Position numbers and translations under genes: made by a program. 57,272 bases of DNA from Bacteroidota bacterium (GTDB lineage Bacteria; Bacteroidota; Bacteroidia; UKL13-3): assembly GCA_025359805.1 (NCBI GenBank), contig JANYDU010000018.1:1-57272 (forward strand). Reading direction: 5' to 3'. This document shows positions 34,348 to 42,188 of this stretch, one piece after another. The notes beneath the pieces are model-generated. The model worked only from the letters and a program-made list of their open reading frames with translations. It did no database searches and was not told the origin of the DNA. Numbering within the stretch: the first letter of the stretch is position 1; every line of letters begins with the position of its first letter.

Positions 34348-34791
34348 ATGTATTCAACTTTATTAATGCTTCATAACCTCTTGCGTTGGGGTGTATTATT
34401 TGGCGGATTGTATGCCATTACAAAATCGGTTTTAGGAATAATAAATAAACGTGATTTTACTGCTGCCGAAAATCGTGCACATTTAATTTTTGTAATTTTT
34501 TGCCATACACAATTATTAATTGGCTTGATATTATACTTCACAAGCCCTGCAGTTTCGGAAGCGTTAAACTCGGGAATGGTAATGAAAAACCCAGCATATA
34601 GATTTGTGGCGGTTGAACATATTGCCACCATGATTATTGCTATTGCCTTGATTCAAATAGGCAGAACACTTTCTAAAAAAGCAACGGATGCTGCATCAAA
34701 ACATAAAAAAGCAATTATCTATTTTGGTATTGGATTGATCTTAATTCTATCAAGAATTCCATGGAATAAAGCCATGTTGCCAGGAATGTAA
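34348..34791 (+). CDS. Small four-helix membrane protein
   Basis: A 147-residue protein with four predicted membrane helices. M-L-H-N-L-L-R-W-G at the N-terminus, F-C-H-T-Q-L-L-I-G, and V-E-H-I-A-T-M-I-I with histidines in three helices suggest heme or quinone binding of the cytochrome b561 type; Bacteroidota homologues are sometimes named cytochrome B. I have no motif that proves heme binding. The start is ATG 34348; a TATATTCG element ends 14 bases upstream. Divergent from comEC and convergent with the nucleotidyltransferase gene. Confidence 0.65.
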   Translation: MYSTLLMLHNLLRWGVLFGGLYAITKSVLGIINKRDFTAAENRAHLIFVIFCHTQLLIGLILYFTSPAVSEALNSGMVMKNPAYRFVAVEHIATMIIAIALIQIGRTLSKKATDAASKHKKAIIYFGIGLILILSRIPWNKAMLPGM

Positions 34792-34820
34792 TTTGTTAAT
34801 CTATTTATTACAGAAATTAT

Positions 34821-35813
34821 TTAACCAAAATTAATTTCTGTGCTATCACCAATATTTAAACTTTGTTTCATCCCTATAAAAACAGCATCATTTCCAATAA
34901 GTGACCTGTCTAAAATGGCAAACTCTATTTGCGCATATGGTCCAATGATACTTTCCTTTACAACTGCATAATTCATAATTGCATTATCGCCAACTGATAC
35001 ATTTGGTCCAATTATAGAATTACTAATTTTACAATTTTCACCAATAAAAACAGGAGGAATAATGATAGTGTTTTCAAACTTATATTTTGACGTATCGTAG
35101 TTTAACCGTTTTAATAAAATAGAATTGGTATCTAATAAAATTTCTTTTTTTCCGCAATCAAACCAATTATCTACATCAAAAGTTTCAAACTTAACACCTT
35201 GCTCAACCATGCGCATTAAGGCATCGGTAAGTTGGTATTCATTTTGGCTGGTAATTTTATTTTTAATATTATATTCTAACGCATCAATCAGTTGATTACT
35301 CTCTTTTATTTTATATAATCCAACCAAAGCCAAATTTGATTTTGGAATTAACGGTTTTTCAACCAATCTTTTTATAAAACCTGCATCATCTAATTCTGCC
35401 ACACCAAACAACCTTGGGTCTTCCACTTTTTTTACACCAAGCATAGATAAGTCTGCTTCAAGCACAGGCTTTAAATTCACATCTACAATAGTATCGCCCA
35501 AAACAATTAAAATTTCTCCGCAACCTTTTATTTGTTCTTTAGCTAAATATATTGCATGACCCGTTCCTTTGCCTGTAGTTTGAATTACATACTCTGCTTT
35601 TATATTTGGGTAGGTATTACTAATATAGCTTTCAATTTTATCGCCCATATATCCAATTATAAATACAAACTCATTGATGCCTGCCTTTATCAATGAATCA
35701 AGAATATGTGCAAGAATAGGTTTACCTGCAATTGGTATTAATGCCTTAGGCTGTGTATGTGTATGCGGGCGAAGCCTTGTGCCAATACCTGCAACTGGAA
35801 TAATTGCTTTCAT
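34821..35813 (-). CDS. Sugar-1-phosphate nucleotidyltransferase
   Basis: A 330-residue nucleotidyltransferase. The signature G-I-G-T-R-L-R-P-H-T-x-x-x-P-K-A-L-I-P-I-A-G-K-P is at the N-terminus; D-T-I near 105 supplies metal-binding Asp; E-K-P follows; the last 80 residues are left-handed beta-helix repeats (F-I-G-E-N-C-K-I, I-I-G-P-N-V-S-V). This layout fits glucose- or mannose-1-phosphate nucleotidyltransferases of the RfbA/GalU-like group; the nucleotide and sugar are not fixed. ATG 35811-35813 is the start. Its likely role is NDP-sugar supply for surface glycans. Confidence 0.88.
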   Translation of the reverse strand: MKAIIPVAGIGTRLRPHTHTQPKALIPIAGKPILAHILDSLIKAGINEFVFIIGYMGDKIESYISNTYPNIKAEYVIQTTGKGTGHAIYLAKEQIKGCGEILIVLGDTIVDVNLKPVLEADLSMLGVKKVEDPRLFGVAELDDAGFIKRLVEKPLIPKSNLALVGLYKIKESNQLIDALEYNIKNKITSQNEYQLTDALMRMVEQGVKFETFDVDNWFDCGKKEILLDTNSILLKRLNYDTSKYKFENTIIIPPVFIGENCKISNSIIGPNVSVGDNAIMNYAVVKESIIGPYAQIEFAILDRSLIGNDAVFIGMKQSLNIGDSTEINFG

Positions 35814-35831
35814 ATGTATAAATTCAATTTT

Positions 35832-35860
35832 CAAAAATAGGTCTTTTGCATTTATCTCAA
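35832..35860 (-). promoter_or_regulatory. Promoter of the nucleotidyltransferase gene, TTG-N18-TATTTTTG
   Basis: Minus strand: TTG (35860-35858), 18 bases, then TATTTTTG (35839-35832), exact for TAnnTTTG. The ATG is 18 bases further on. Confidence 0.55.
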
Positions 35861-35893
35861 TTCATTAAATTGCGCATCTATTATTAACAAATA

Positions 35894-37165
35894 ATGAAAA
35901 AAGATAAAGTAATATTCGACTTAATCGAAAAAGAGAACCAACGCCAAGAGAATGGTCTTGAATTAATTGCTTCCGAAAATTTTGTAAGTAAACAAGTGAT
36001 GAAAGCAATGGGAAGTGTACTTACCAATAAATATGCTGAAGGCCTACCTGGTAAACGTTATTATGGTGGTTGTGAAATCGTAGATGAAGTAGAAAATTTA
36101 GCTATTAATCGCTTAAAAAAACTGTTTGGTGCCGCTTGGGCAAACGTTCAACCACATAGTGGTGCACAAGCAAATGCTGCTGTGATGTTAGCATGCTTAA
36201 ATCCTGGTGATAAAATTTTAGGGTTCGACCTTTCTCATGGGGGGCATTTAACTCATGGTTCTCCTGTAAATTTTTCGGGCAAATTATATAAACCAAGTTT
36301 TTATGGTGTAGAAGAATCAACCGGATTAATTGACTGGAATAAAGTTGAAGAAATTGCAAAACGTGAACAACCAAAATTATTAATTTGCGGTGCATCAGCT
36401 TACAGTAGAGATTGGGATTATGAAAGATTAAGGGCTATTGCCGATTCGGTTGGTGCTCTTTTGTTGGCTGATATTGCTCACCCCGCAGGAATGATTGCCG
36501 CAGGTTTGTTAAACAACCCTATTCCACATTGCCACATTGTTACATCAACAACGCATAAAACTTTGCGTGGCCCACGTGGTGGAATTATTATGATGGGAAA
36601 AGATTTTGAAAATCCTTACGGACAAAAAACACTTAAAGGTGAAATAAAAATGATGAGTGCCCTTTTGGATGGTGCCGTTTTTCCGGGCACACAAGGTGGT
36701 CCGCTCGAACATGTGATTGCTGCAAAAGCTATTGCATTTGGCGAAGCGCTTACTGATGAATATAAAGAGTATATGAGGCAAGTGAAAAAAAACGCACATG
36801 CCATGGCTAATGCTTTTGTTGAAAAAGGATACAAAATTATTTCGGGAGGAACAGATAACCACTTAATGTTAATTGATCTTAGAAATAAAAATATTAGTGG
36901 AAAGGCTGCCGAAAATGCATTGGTAAAAGCACATATCACCATCAATAAAAATATGGTTCCCTTTGATGATAAATCTCCATTTGTAACTTCAGGAATTAGA
37001 ATTGGCACATCGGCAATTACCACAAGAGGATTAAAAGAAAAACAAATGAAAAAAATTGTGGAGTTGATTGATGAAGTAATCATGAATCCAGAGGACGAAA
37101 AAATAATTAAATCAGTAGGCAAAAAAGTAAACAAAATGATGGAAGATTTTCCATTGTATAAATAA
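35894..37165 (+). CDS. glyA: Serine hydroxymethyltransferase
   Basis: GlyA, 423 residues, a PLP enzyme that makes glycine and 5,10-methylene-THF from serine and THF. Motifs: [11 protein letters not shown] near 22, [13 protein letters not shown] near 50, H-S-G-A-Q-A-N near 82, D-I-A-H-P-A-G (Asp and His) near 195, and the PLP lysine in [14 protein letters not shown] (about 220). Full length, ATG start. It supplies the one-carbon units for PurN and folate metabolism in this window. Confidence 0.96.
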   Translation: MKKDKVIFDLIEKENQRQENGLELIASENFVSKQVMKAMGSVLTNKYAEGLPGKRYYGGCEIVDEVENLAINRLKKLFGAAWANVQPHSGAQANAAVMLACLNPGDKILGFDLSHGGHLTHGSPVNFSGKLYKPSFYGVEESTGLIDWNKVEEIAKREQPKLLICGASAYSRDWDYERLRAIADSVGALLLADIAHPAGMIAAGLLNNPIPHCHIVTSTTHKTLRGPRGGIIMMGKDFENPYGQKTLKGEIKMMSALLDGAVFPGTQGGPLEHVIAAKAIAFGEALTDEYKEYMRQVKKNAHAMANAFVEKGYKIISGGTDNHLMLIDLRNKNISGKAAENALVKAHITINKNMVPFDDKSPFVTSGIRIGTSAITTRGLKEKQMKKIVELIDEVIMNPEDEKIIKSVGKKVNKMMEDFPLYK

Positions 37166-37234
37166 ACACTCATGTTTTTATAAAGCAAAAAGTATGATAT
37201 GTTTTCATCATTATTACTGCACAAATTATTCGTT

Positions 37235-38593
37235 ATGATAAAAAAAATCTGTTTCATCATTTTACTTTTTGCTGCCCAAATTTCATTTGCACAAAATGAC
37301 TCATTAGTAATCAAAACTTTTTTTAACGAAGAGCTGAGCAAAGGAAAATCCTATGAATTATTAGATCATCTTTCCAATAAAATTGGTGGCAGATTAAGTG
37401 GCTCACCTCAAGCACAACAAGCTGTTGATTGGGGCAAACGAACTATGGAATACTTAGGCTTTGATAAAGTTTGGTTGCAGGAATTAATGGTTCCACATTG
37501 GATAAGAGGTGAAAAAGAAAAAGCAAAAATTTTATCAGGAAAAGAAAAAATTGACGTTCGAATTTGTGCTTTAGGAAACTCCATCGGAACTGGAGCAAAA
37601 GGAATTTCTGCAAACGTAATTGAAGTAAAAAGTTTAAGTGAATTAGAAAAACTCGGACGAAAAAACATTGAAGGGAAAATAATTTTTTATAATCGAGCCA
37701 TGAATCCAACACTTATTTCAACAGGCTCTGCTTATGGTGGAGCCGTTGATCAAAGAGGATCTGGTGCAATTGAAGCTGCAAAATATGGAGCCATTGGTGT
37801 GGTTGTTCGCTCCATGACTTTAGCAATGGATGATTATCCGCACACAGGTGCAATGAGGTATAAAGATTCGGTAACAAAAATTCCTGCTTGTGCAATTAGT
37901 ACCATTGGTGCTACAAAATTAAGTGAAGCTATAAAGTTAGATGCCAATACACAATTTTACTTCAAACAAACTTGCGAAATGCTTCCCGATGTGCAATCGT
38001 TTAATGTAGTAGGTGAAATTAAAGGAAGTGTTTTTCCAGATGAAATTATTTTAGTAGGCGGACATTTAGATGCTTGGGATAATGGAGATGGTGCGCATGA
38101 TGATGGCACAGGTGTGGTGCAAAGTATAGAGGCATTGAGGTTATTTAAAGCTCTTGGCATTCGCCCAAAAAGAACCATTCGTGCAGTATTATTTATGAAT
38201 GAAGAAAATGGTGTACGTGGAGGAAATAAATATGCTGAAATAGCCGAAAAAAATCATGAAAAACATATAGCTGCCATTGAAAGTGATGGAGGTGGATTTA
38301 CACCTAGAGCATTTGATGTAGAAGGAGATGTTATTGAAAAAATGCAACCTTGGGTTCAGTTATTAAAACCTTATGGAATTCATGAAATCAAATCCGGACA
38401 TGGAGGAACAGATATTGGCCCTCTAAAAAAACAAGGAGTAATTTTAATTGGATATGAATGTGATTCGCAACGTTATTTCGATTACCATCACACTGAAATT
38501 GATACGTTTGATAAAGTGAATAAACGTGAACTAGAATTAGGAACGGCAAATATTGCGGCACTTTTGTGGTTAATTAGTGAATACGGTTTCTGA
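37235..38593 (+). CDS. Secreted M28-family zinc peptidase
   Basis: A 452-residue exported peptidase. Signal peptide from ATG 37235 (M-I-K-K-I-C-F-I-I-L-L-F-A-A-Q ... A-Q). Zinc ligands of family M28: His and Asp in G-G-H-L-D-A-W-D and G-A-H-D-D-G-T-G, Glu-Glu in N-E-E-N-G, Asp in E-S-D-G-G-G-F, and a His in Y-H-H-T-E-I-D-T. A protease-associated insertion precedes the catalytic part, as in carboxypeptidase Q. It should be periplasmic or exported and work on peptides; an earlier in-frame start at 37199 would precede the signal peptide. Follows glyA by 69 bases. Confidence 0.9.
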   Translation: MIKKICFIILLFAAQISFAQNDSLVIKTFFNEELSKGKSYELLDHLSNKIGGRLSGSPQAQQAVDWGKRTMEYLGFDKVWLQELMVPHWIRGEKEKAKILSGKEKIDVRICALGNSIGTGAKGISANVIEVKSLSELEKLGRKNIEGKIIFYNRAMNPTLISTGSAYGGAVDQRGSGAIEAAKYGAIGVVVRSMTLAMDDYPHTGAMRYKDSVTKIPACAISTIGATKLSEAIKLDANTQFYFKQTCEMLPDVQSFNVVGEIKGSVFPDEIILVGGHLDAWDNGDGAHDDGTGVVQSIEALRLFKALGIRPKRTIRAVLFMNEENGVRGGNKYAEIAEKNHEKHIAAIESDGGGFTPRAFDVEGDVIEKMQPWVQLLKPYGIHEIKSGHGGTDIGPLKKQGVILIGYECDSQRYFDYHHTEIDTFDKVNKRELELGTANIAALLWLISEYGF

Positions 38594-38933
38594 AATGATT
38601 TTAAAAAAAAAAGTTCTTCATTAATCATTCAACCTAATAGAGTTTATAGCTGCACAAACTGGTACTTTTATAGTTGTGAATCTGTGCTACGATATCAAAA
38701 ATATTACGACAATAATGCTTAAAGAATCTTTTGGGAAAAGTATTTGTTTTGTAAGCATATTTCAATATGTCTGAAAAAACTATTTAAATTAAATCTATAA
38801 AAAAATAACCTTTACTTTACTACTAACGTTTCCGGAAAAGATGATGGACTACCCTTTTCTAATAACGCTTTTAAAATAAACACCAACAATTTTATGATTG
38901 GTTATGTTTGGGGAATTAGATACTAGAAAATAT
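38594..38933. other. 340-base region without a complete gene
   Basis: Holds the barrel remnant at 38801-38926. The first 200 bases are A/T-rich with stops in all frames, a long A-run just after the M28 stop, and no hairpin that would serve as a terminator. Both flanking genes end here (convergent), so a promoter is not needed. Confidence 0.5.
38801..38926 (+). pseudogene. Remnant of an outer-membrane barrel protein C-terminus
   Basis: An open stretch of about 40 codons after a TAA and without an ATG or other start. Its translation ends K-I-N-T-N-N-F-M-I-G-Y-V-W-G-I-R-Y and stop, like the last beta-strands of Bacteroidota barrel proteins (aromatic C-terminal residue). The upstream 200 bases have stops in every frame. 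I infer a decayed gene; it could also be chance because the region is A/T-rich. Confidence 0.4.
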
Positions 38934-39866
38934 TTATTTCAAATTTTTCAACATATCATCTGTCATCTTAACTAAATCGAAATCAGGTTTCCATTCCCAA
39001 TCTTTATTGGCATAAGAATCATCAATACTTGCCGGCCAACTATCTGCAATGGCTTGTCTAAAATCAGGTTTGTATGAAATGGTAAATTCAGGAATATGTT
39101 TTTTTATTTCATCTGCAATTTGCTTTGGCGTAAAACTCATTCCAGCAATATTATAACTGCTTCTTATTTTTACTTTCTCTGCTGGAGCTTCCATTAAACT
39201 AAGCGTTGCTTTTAAAGCATCGGGCATATACATCATGGGTAATTCTGTTTGCTCGCTCAAAAAACATTCGTAGGATTTATTTTTTAATGCTTCGTGATAA
39301 ATATGCACAGCATAATCTGTGGTTCCACCACCCGGTGCCGATTTATGTCCGATTAATCCAGGATATCTGATGCTGCGAACATCTACATTATATTTTTGAA
39401 AATAATATTCGCAAAAACGTTCACCTGCTTGTTTACTAATTCCATAAATTGTATTGGGTTCCATCACGGTATATTGTGGTGTATTTTGGCGAGGTGTAGT
39501 TGGACCAAAAACAGCAATTGAACTTGGCCAATACACTTTCTTTATAACCCCTTCTTTGGCAGCATCCAATACATTAAACAATCCTTCCATATTTAAATTC
39601 CATGCCGATTTGGGTTTTTGTTCAGCAGTTGCCGAAAGCAATGCAGCCAATAAATATACTTGAGTAATTTTATATTTTTTGATGAGTTCAACCATTCTAT
39701 TTTTATCCAACACATCCAATTGCTCATAAATTCCATGTGGATTTTGTAGTGGTTTTATATCTGCTGATACTACATTGTTTTGTCCGTATATTCCTCTAAG
39801 CGTTTCGGCAAGTTCTAAACCAATTTGCCCGTTTGCTCCAATGATTAAAATATTTTCCGTTGCCAT
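38934..39866 (-). CDS. SDR-type L-threonine 3-dehydrogenase
   Basis: A 310-residue short-chain dehydrogenase of the extended type. NAD-binding G-A-N-G-Q-I-G is at about 9-15; catalytic Ser in S-S-I-A-V-F-G and Tyr/Lys in Y-G-I-S-K near 140-145. R-Y-P-G-L-I-G-H-K-S-A-P-G-G-G-T-T-D-Y-A and the T-E-L-P-M-M-Y-M-P-D-A block are the hallmarks of the SDR L-threonine 3-dehydrogenase group, which makes 2-amino-3-ketobutyrate from threonine. No kbl ligase is in the window. Start ATG 39864-39866. Confidence 0.87.
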   Translation of the reverse strand: MATENILIIGANGQIGLELAETLRGIYGQNNVVSADIKPLQNPHGIYEQLDVLDKNRMVELIKKYKITQVYLLAALLSATAEQKPKSAWNLNMEGLFNVLDAAKEGVIKKVYWPSSIAVFGPTTPRQNTPQYTVMEPNTIYGISKQAGERFCEYYFQKYNVDVRSIRYPGLIGHKSAPGGGTTDYAVHIYHEALKNKSYECFLSEQTELPMMYMPDALKATLSLMEAPAEKVKIRSSYNIAGMSFTPKQIADEIKKHIPEFTISYKPDFRQAIADSWPASIDDSYANKDWEWKPDFDLVKMTDDMLKNLK

Positions 39867-39873
39867 AAAAAAT

Positions 39874-40485
39874 TTATTTCTTTACTTTTAATAATGCTAC
39901 AAAATGAAGTTGTCGTCCAAACAATGCACTAAATGGAAATGGATAAAGAGGAATATGCTTATTAAAAGTGATTACTTCCAATCCAAGTTCTTCAAATAAC
40001 TGCATCCAAAATTCTTCTTTCTTAAAATTATAAATCACTTCTACACTATGTGGTTTGTTTCCTACCCAATCCATAAATTTTAAGGTATCATAATCAAAAC
40101 TATTTTTATACAAATGATCTTTAATGATGATGTATTTTGAGGAAACACGTTTTGCTTCTGCAATAATTTCTTTAACATGGTTTAAATGATGTAATACATC
40201 AATAAACATACTTGCATCAAAAGCATTATCAGCATGTGGAATGGTATGGCCATCAAATAATTTAAAATCAATGGCACAAGTAGGGCGAGCCATTACATCA
40301 ATTCCGCTAAACTTAACACCGCCACCTTTTTTATCAGCGCTTAATTTACTAATGGTTCCATCACCACAACCAATATCTAAAACTGTTTTCGAATCATTTA
40401 ACACAGCAGCTACTTCATCAGAAAGTACCTGAATTCGTCTTTGAAAAACGTATTTATTATGAATAGATTGAAATAGTGTCGACAT
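39874..40485 (-). CDS. Class I SAM-dependent methyltransferase
   Basis: A 203-residue methyltransferase: motif I V-L-D-I-G-C-G-D-G-T-I (about 35-45), acidic residue in F-S-G-I-D-V, and D-A-S-M-F-I-D-V-L-H-H-L near 105, the post-I/II segment of the Methyltransf_11 type. The substrate is not known. It is 8 bases from threonine dehydrogenase and 5 from a glycan-like membrane protein, so the four genes 38.9-44.6 kb probably form one transcription unit. Confidence 0.83.
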   Translation of the reverse strand: MSTLFQSIHNKYVFQRRIQVLSDEVAAVLNDSKTVLDIGCGDGTISKLSADKKGGGVKFSGIDVMARPTCAIDFKLFDGHTIPHADNAFDASMFIDVLHHLNHVKEIIAEAKRVSSKYIIIKDHLYKNSFDYDTLKFMDWVGNKPHSVEVIYNFKKEEFWMQLFEELGLEVITFNKHIPLYPFPFSALFGRQLHFVALLKVKK

Positions 40486-40489
40486 TTTT

Positions 40490-42181
40490 TTACTGTTTTA
40501 TTTTAAACCCTTGTTCCATTTCTGTTCCTCTCCAAACCAAAGCAGTATCTAAGTTTGATGTGCATGGCAAGGGCGAATCCCAACATTGATTATTAGCATC
40601 AGGAACATTTACATAACCCGTTTGCAACTGCACTCGATTAGTTTTTACCTGAGTATAATTTTGCGGCAAGATAAGATTTTGAACAAAACTATTTATGGTA
40701 AAATATTTTGGTAAAAATGGAATACCCGAGAGGCAAAAAATGAACGAAATAATTATTAAAAAGTGCTTCGAATAATGGTTAACTTGTTTCCTAAAAACTG
40801 GATATGCAACAGCCAATTGATGAGTATATACTGCAAGCATAAACACTAAATACCCAAATACAAAACGTGGTGTAGGCCCGTGTGTAAACCATAAATACAA
40901 AGCAATTAAAATGGTTATGAAAATATACAGATACTCCATATTAACAGAAGAAGTAATTTTAATACGGATACTTTTTATTAAAAATATGAAACTAAAAAAT
41001 GCTGTTAAACTGATAGAAGTAAGAAGTAGGAAAATACTAAATCCGTCTAAACTTTTTATCCATAATGGAAACCATGTTGCAAAATTATAGGTTGATGAAA
41101 TTTCCACGTTTGTAAATGGAACTCTTGCCCAAGCAAGGTTTGCCATCACTTCCCACTCCAAAACAGATTTACGCATTTTCCAATCAACATCAAAAATATC
41201 AATGGCACTTATTGGAAATACCAAATAACCTGAGTGCATCATATTGGTGTAAATCCAAGTAGTAAAAACACTTAAAATAAAAATGGTAAAAACAAAAAAC
41301 TGTTTGAGTTGAAGTTGTTTTAAAATGCCCCAGATAATAAACACCCCAAGTATTAACATGGGTAATGCTGATAGTTTAAATGTTATCATCATCACAATAA
41401 AAAACACCAATACCATACGTACAAAAATATTTTTTACATCTGTTTCTAATAGTAAAGTAAAGATATATAATACCATTACAGTTATCACATAATCATTGGT
41501 AACAGCGCCAACATATTTTCTAAAAATACCCGTGAGTAAATAGACAAGCACAATCGTTTTGATGATAAACAGTTTATCCAATTTATTTGTAACTGCTTCT
41601 GCAAAATAGCTGCAAGCAATCATCAATAAACTGGCATTTAAAACATAAACAGATTTTAAACCTGCGAAGGAAAATCCAAAAAAAGCATTGAGTAAAAACC
41701 AGTTCGAATTATTACCTAATTGCCTCCTAATATTTCCAATTCCGGGAGTAACTTTATACTCTTCCATCCAACGTATAGCTTGAAAATGATAATCGGCTGC
41801 ATCGCCTAATGCAGGTCTCGCTACAATATTAATAAGCGCCCCAAATAAGAATAAAAAATAAATATAGTAAACCGACTTAGGTTTATTTTTTATCGTTTGG
41901 ATTGTTGCTGAAATTTGTGCCAAAAATGCCTTTGAATTTAATGCCCAAACGATTGCATTAATTGCCCAAATAAACAGATGAGAAAATAGCCCAATTTTAT
42001 AAAAAATATGTTGAATGCTAATAATAAAAGCCAACCAAAATATACCTGAAATAGCAGTAAATGCAAAATCATTTTGGGTATTTTGTAAGCCCAATATTTT
42101 CGAGAATACATGTAAAAAAACAATACCCGAAATGTATGCAGTAAAAAGTGTATAGAGGATAAGTAAAAAAGAAACGATCAT
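40490..42181 (-). CDS. Multi-pass membrane protein, LIC_10190-like
   Basis: A 563-residue protein with about 13 hydrophobic segments. The periplasmic loop after the fourth or fifth helix carries A-R-P-A-L-G-D-A-A-D-Y-H-F-Q-A-I-R-W and a following G-N-N-S-N-W-F, features of the LIC_10190 family and, more loosely, of GT-C glycosyltransferases, where an acidic loop after the first helices holds the catalytic Asp. The activity is therefore only a guess. It is followed by 8 bases and preceded by a YfhO-like gene, suggesting a role in surface glycan or lipid modification. Confidence 0.65.
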   Translation of the reverse strand: MIVSFLLILYTLFTAYISGIVFLHVFSKILGLQNTQNDFAFTAISGIFWLAFIISIQHIFYKIGLFSHLFIWAINAIVWALNSKAFLAQISATIQTIKNKPKSVYYIYFLFLFGALINIVARPALGDAADYHFQAIRWMEEYKVTPGIGNIRRQLGNNSNWFLLNAFFGFSFAGLKSVYVLNASLLMIACSYFAEAVTNKLDKLFIIKTIVLVYLLTGIFRKYVGAVTNDYVITVMVLYIFTLLLETDVKNIFVRMVLVFFIVMMITFKLSALPMLILGVFIIWGILKQLQLKQFFVFTIFILSVFTTWIYTNMMHSGYLVFPISAIDIFDVDWKMRKSVLEWEVMANLAWARVPFTNVEISSTYNFATWFPLWIKSLDGFSIFLLLTSISLTAFFSFIFLIKSIRIKITSSVNMEYLYIFITILIALYLWFTHGPTPRFVFGYLVFMLAVYTHQLAVAYPVFRKQVNHYSKHFLIIISFIFCLSGIPFLPKYFTINSFVQNLILPQNYTQVKTNRVQLQTGYVNVPDANNQCWDSPLPCTSNLDTALVWRGTEMEQGFKIKQ

Positions 42182-42188
42182 TTATAAA

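Noticed and set aside
34246..34357. Longer comEC start at 34357
   Set aside because: The extra 37 residues are unconserved-looking and overlap the promoter region of the divergent membrane protein gene; the ATG at 34246 gives the usual ComEC N-terminus.
36616..37341. Open frame of 241 codons on the minus strand
   Set aside because: It runs antisense to most of glyA and the start of the M28 gene. The translation is Ser/Phe/Ile-rich without motifs, and the plus-strand genes are certain.
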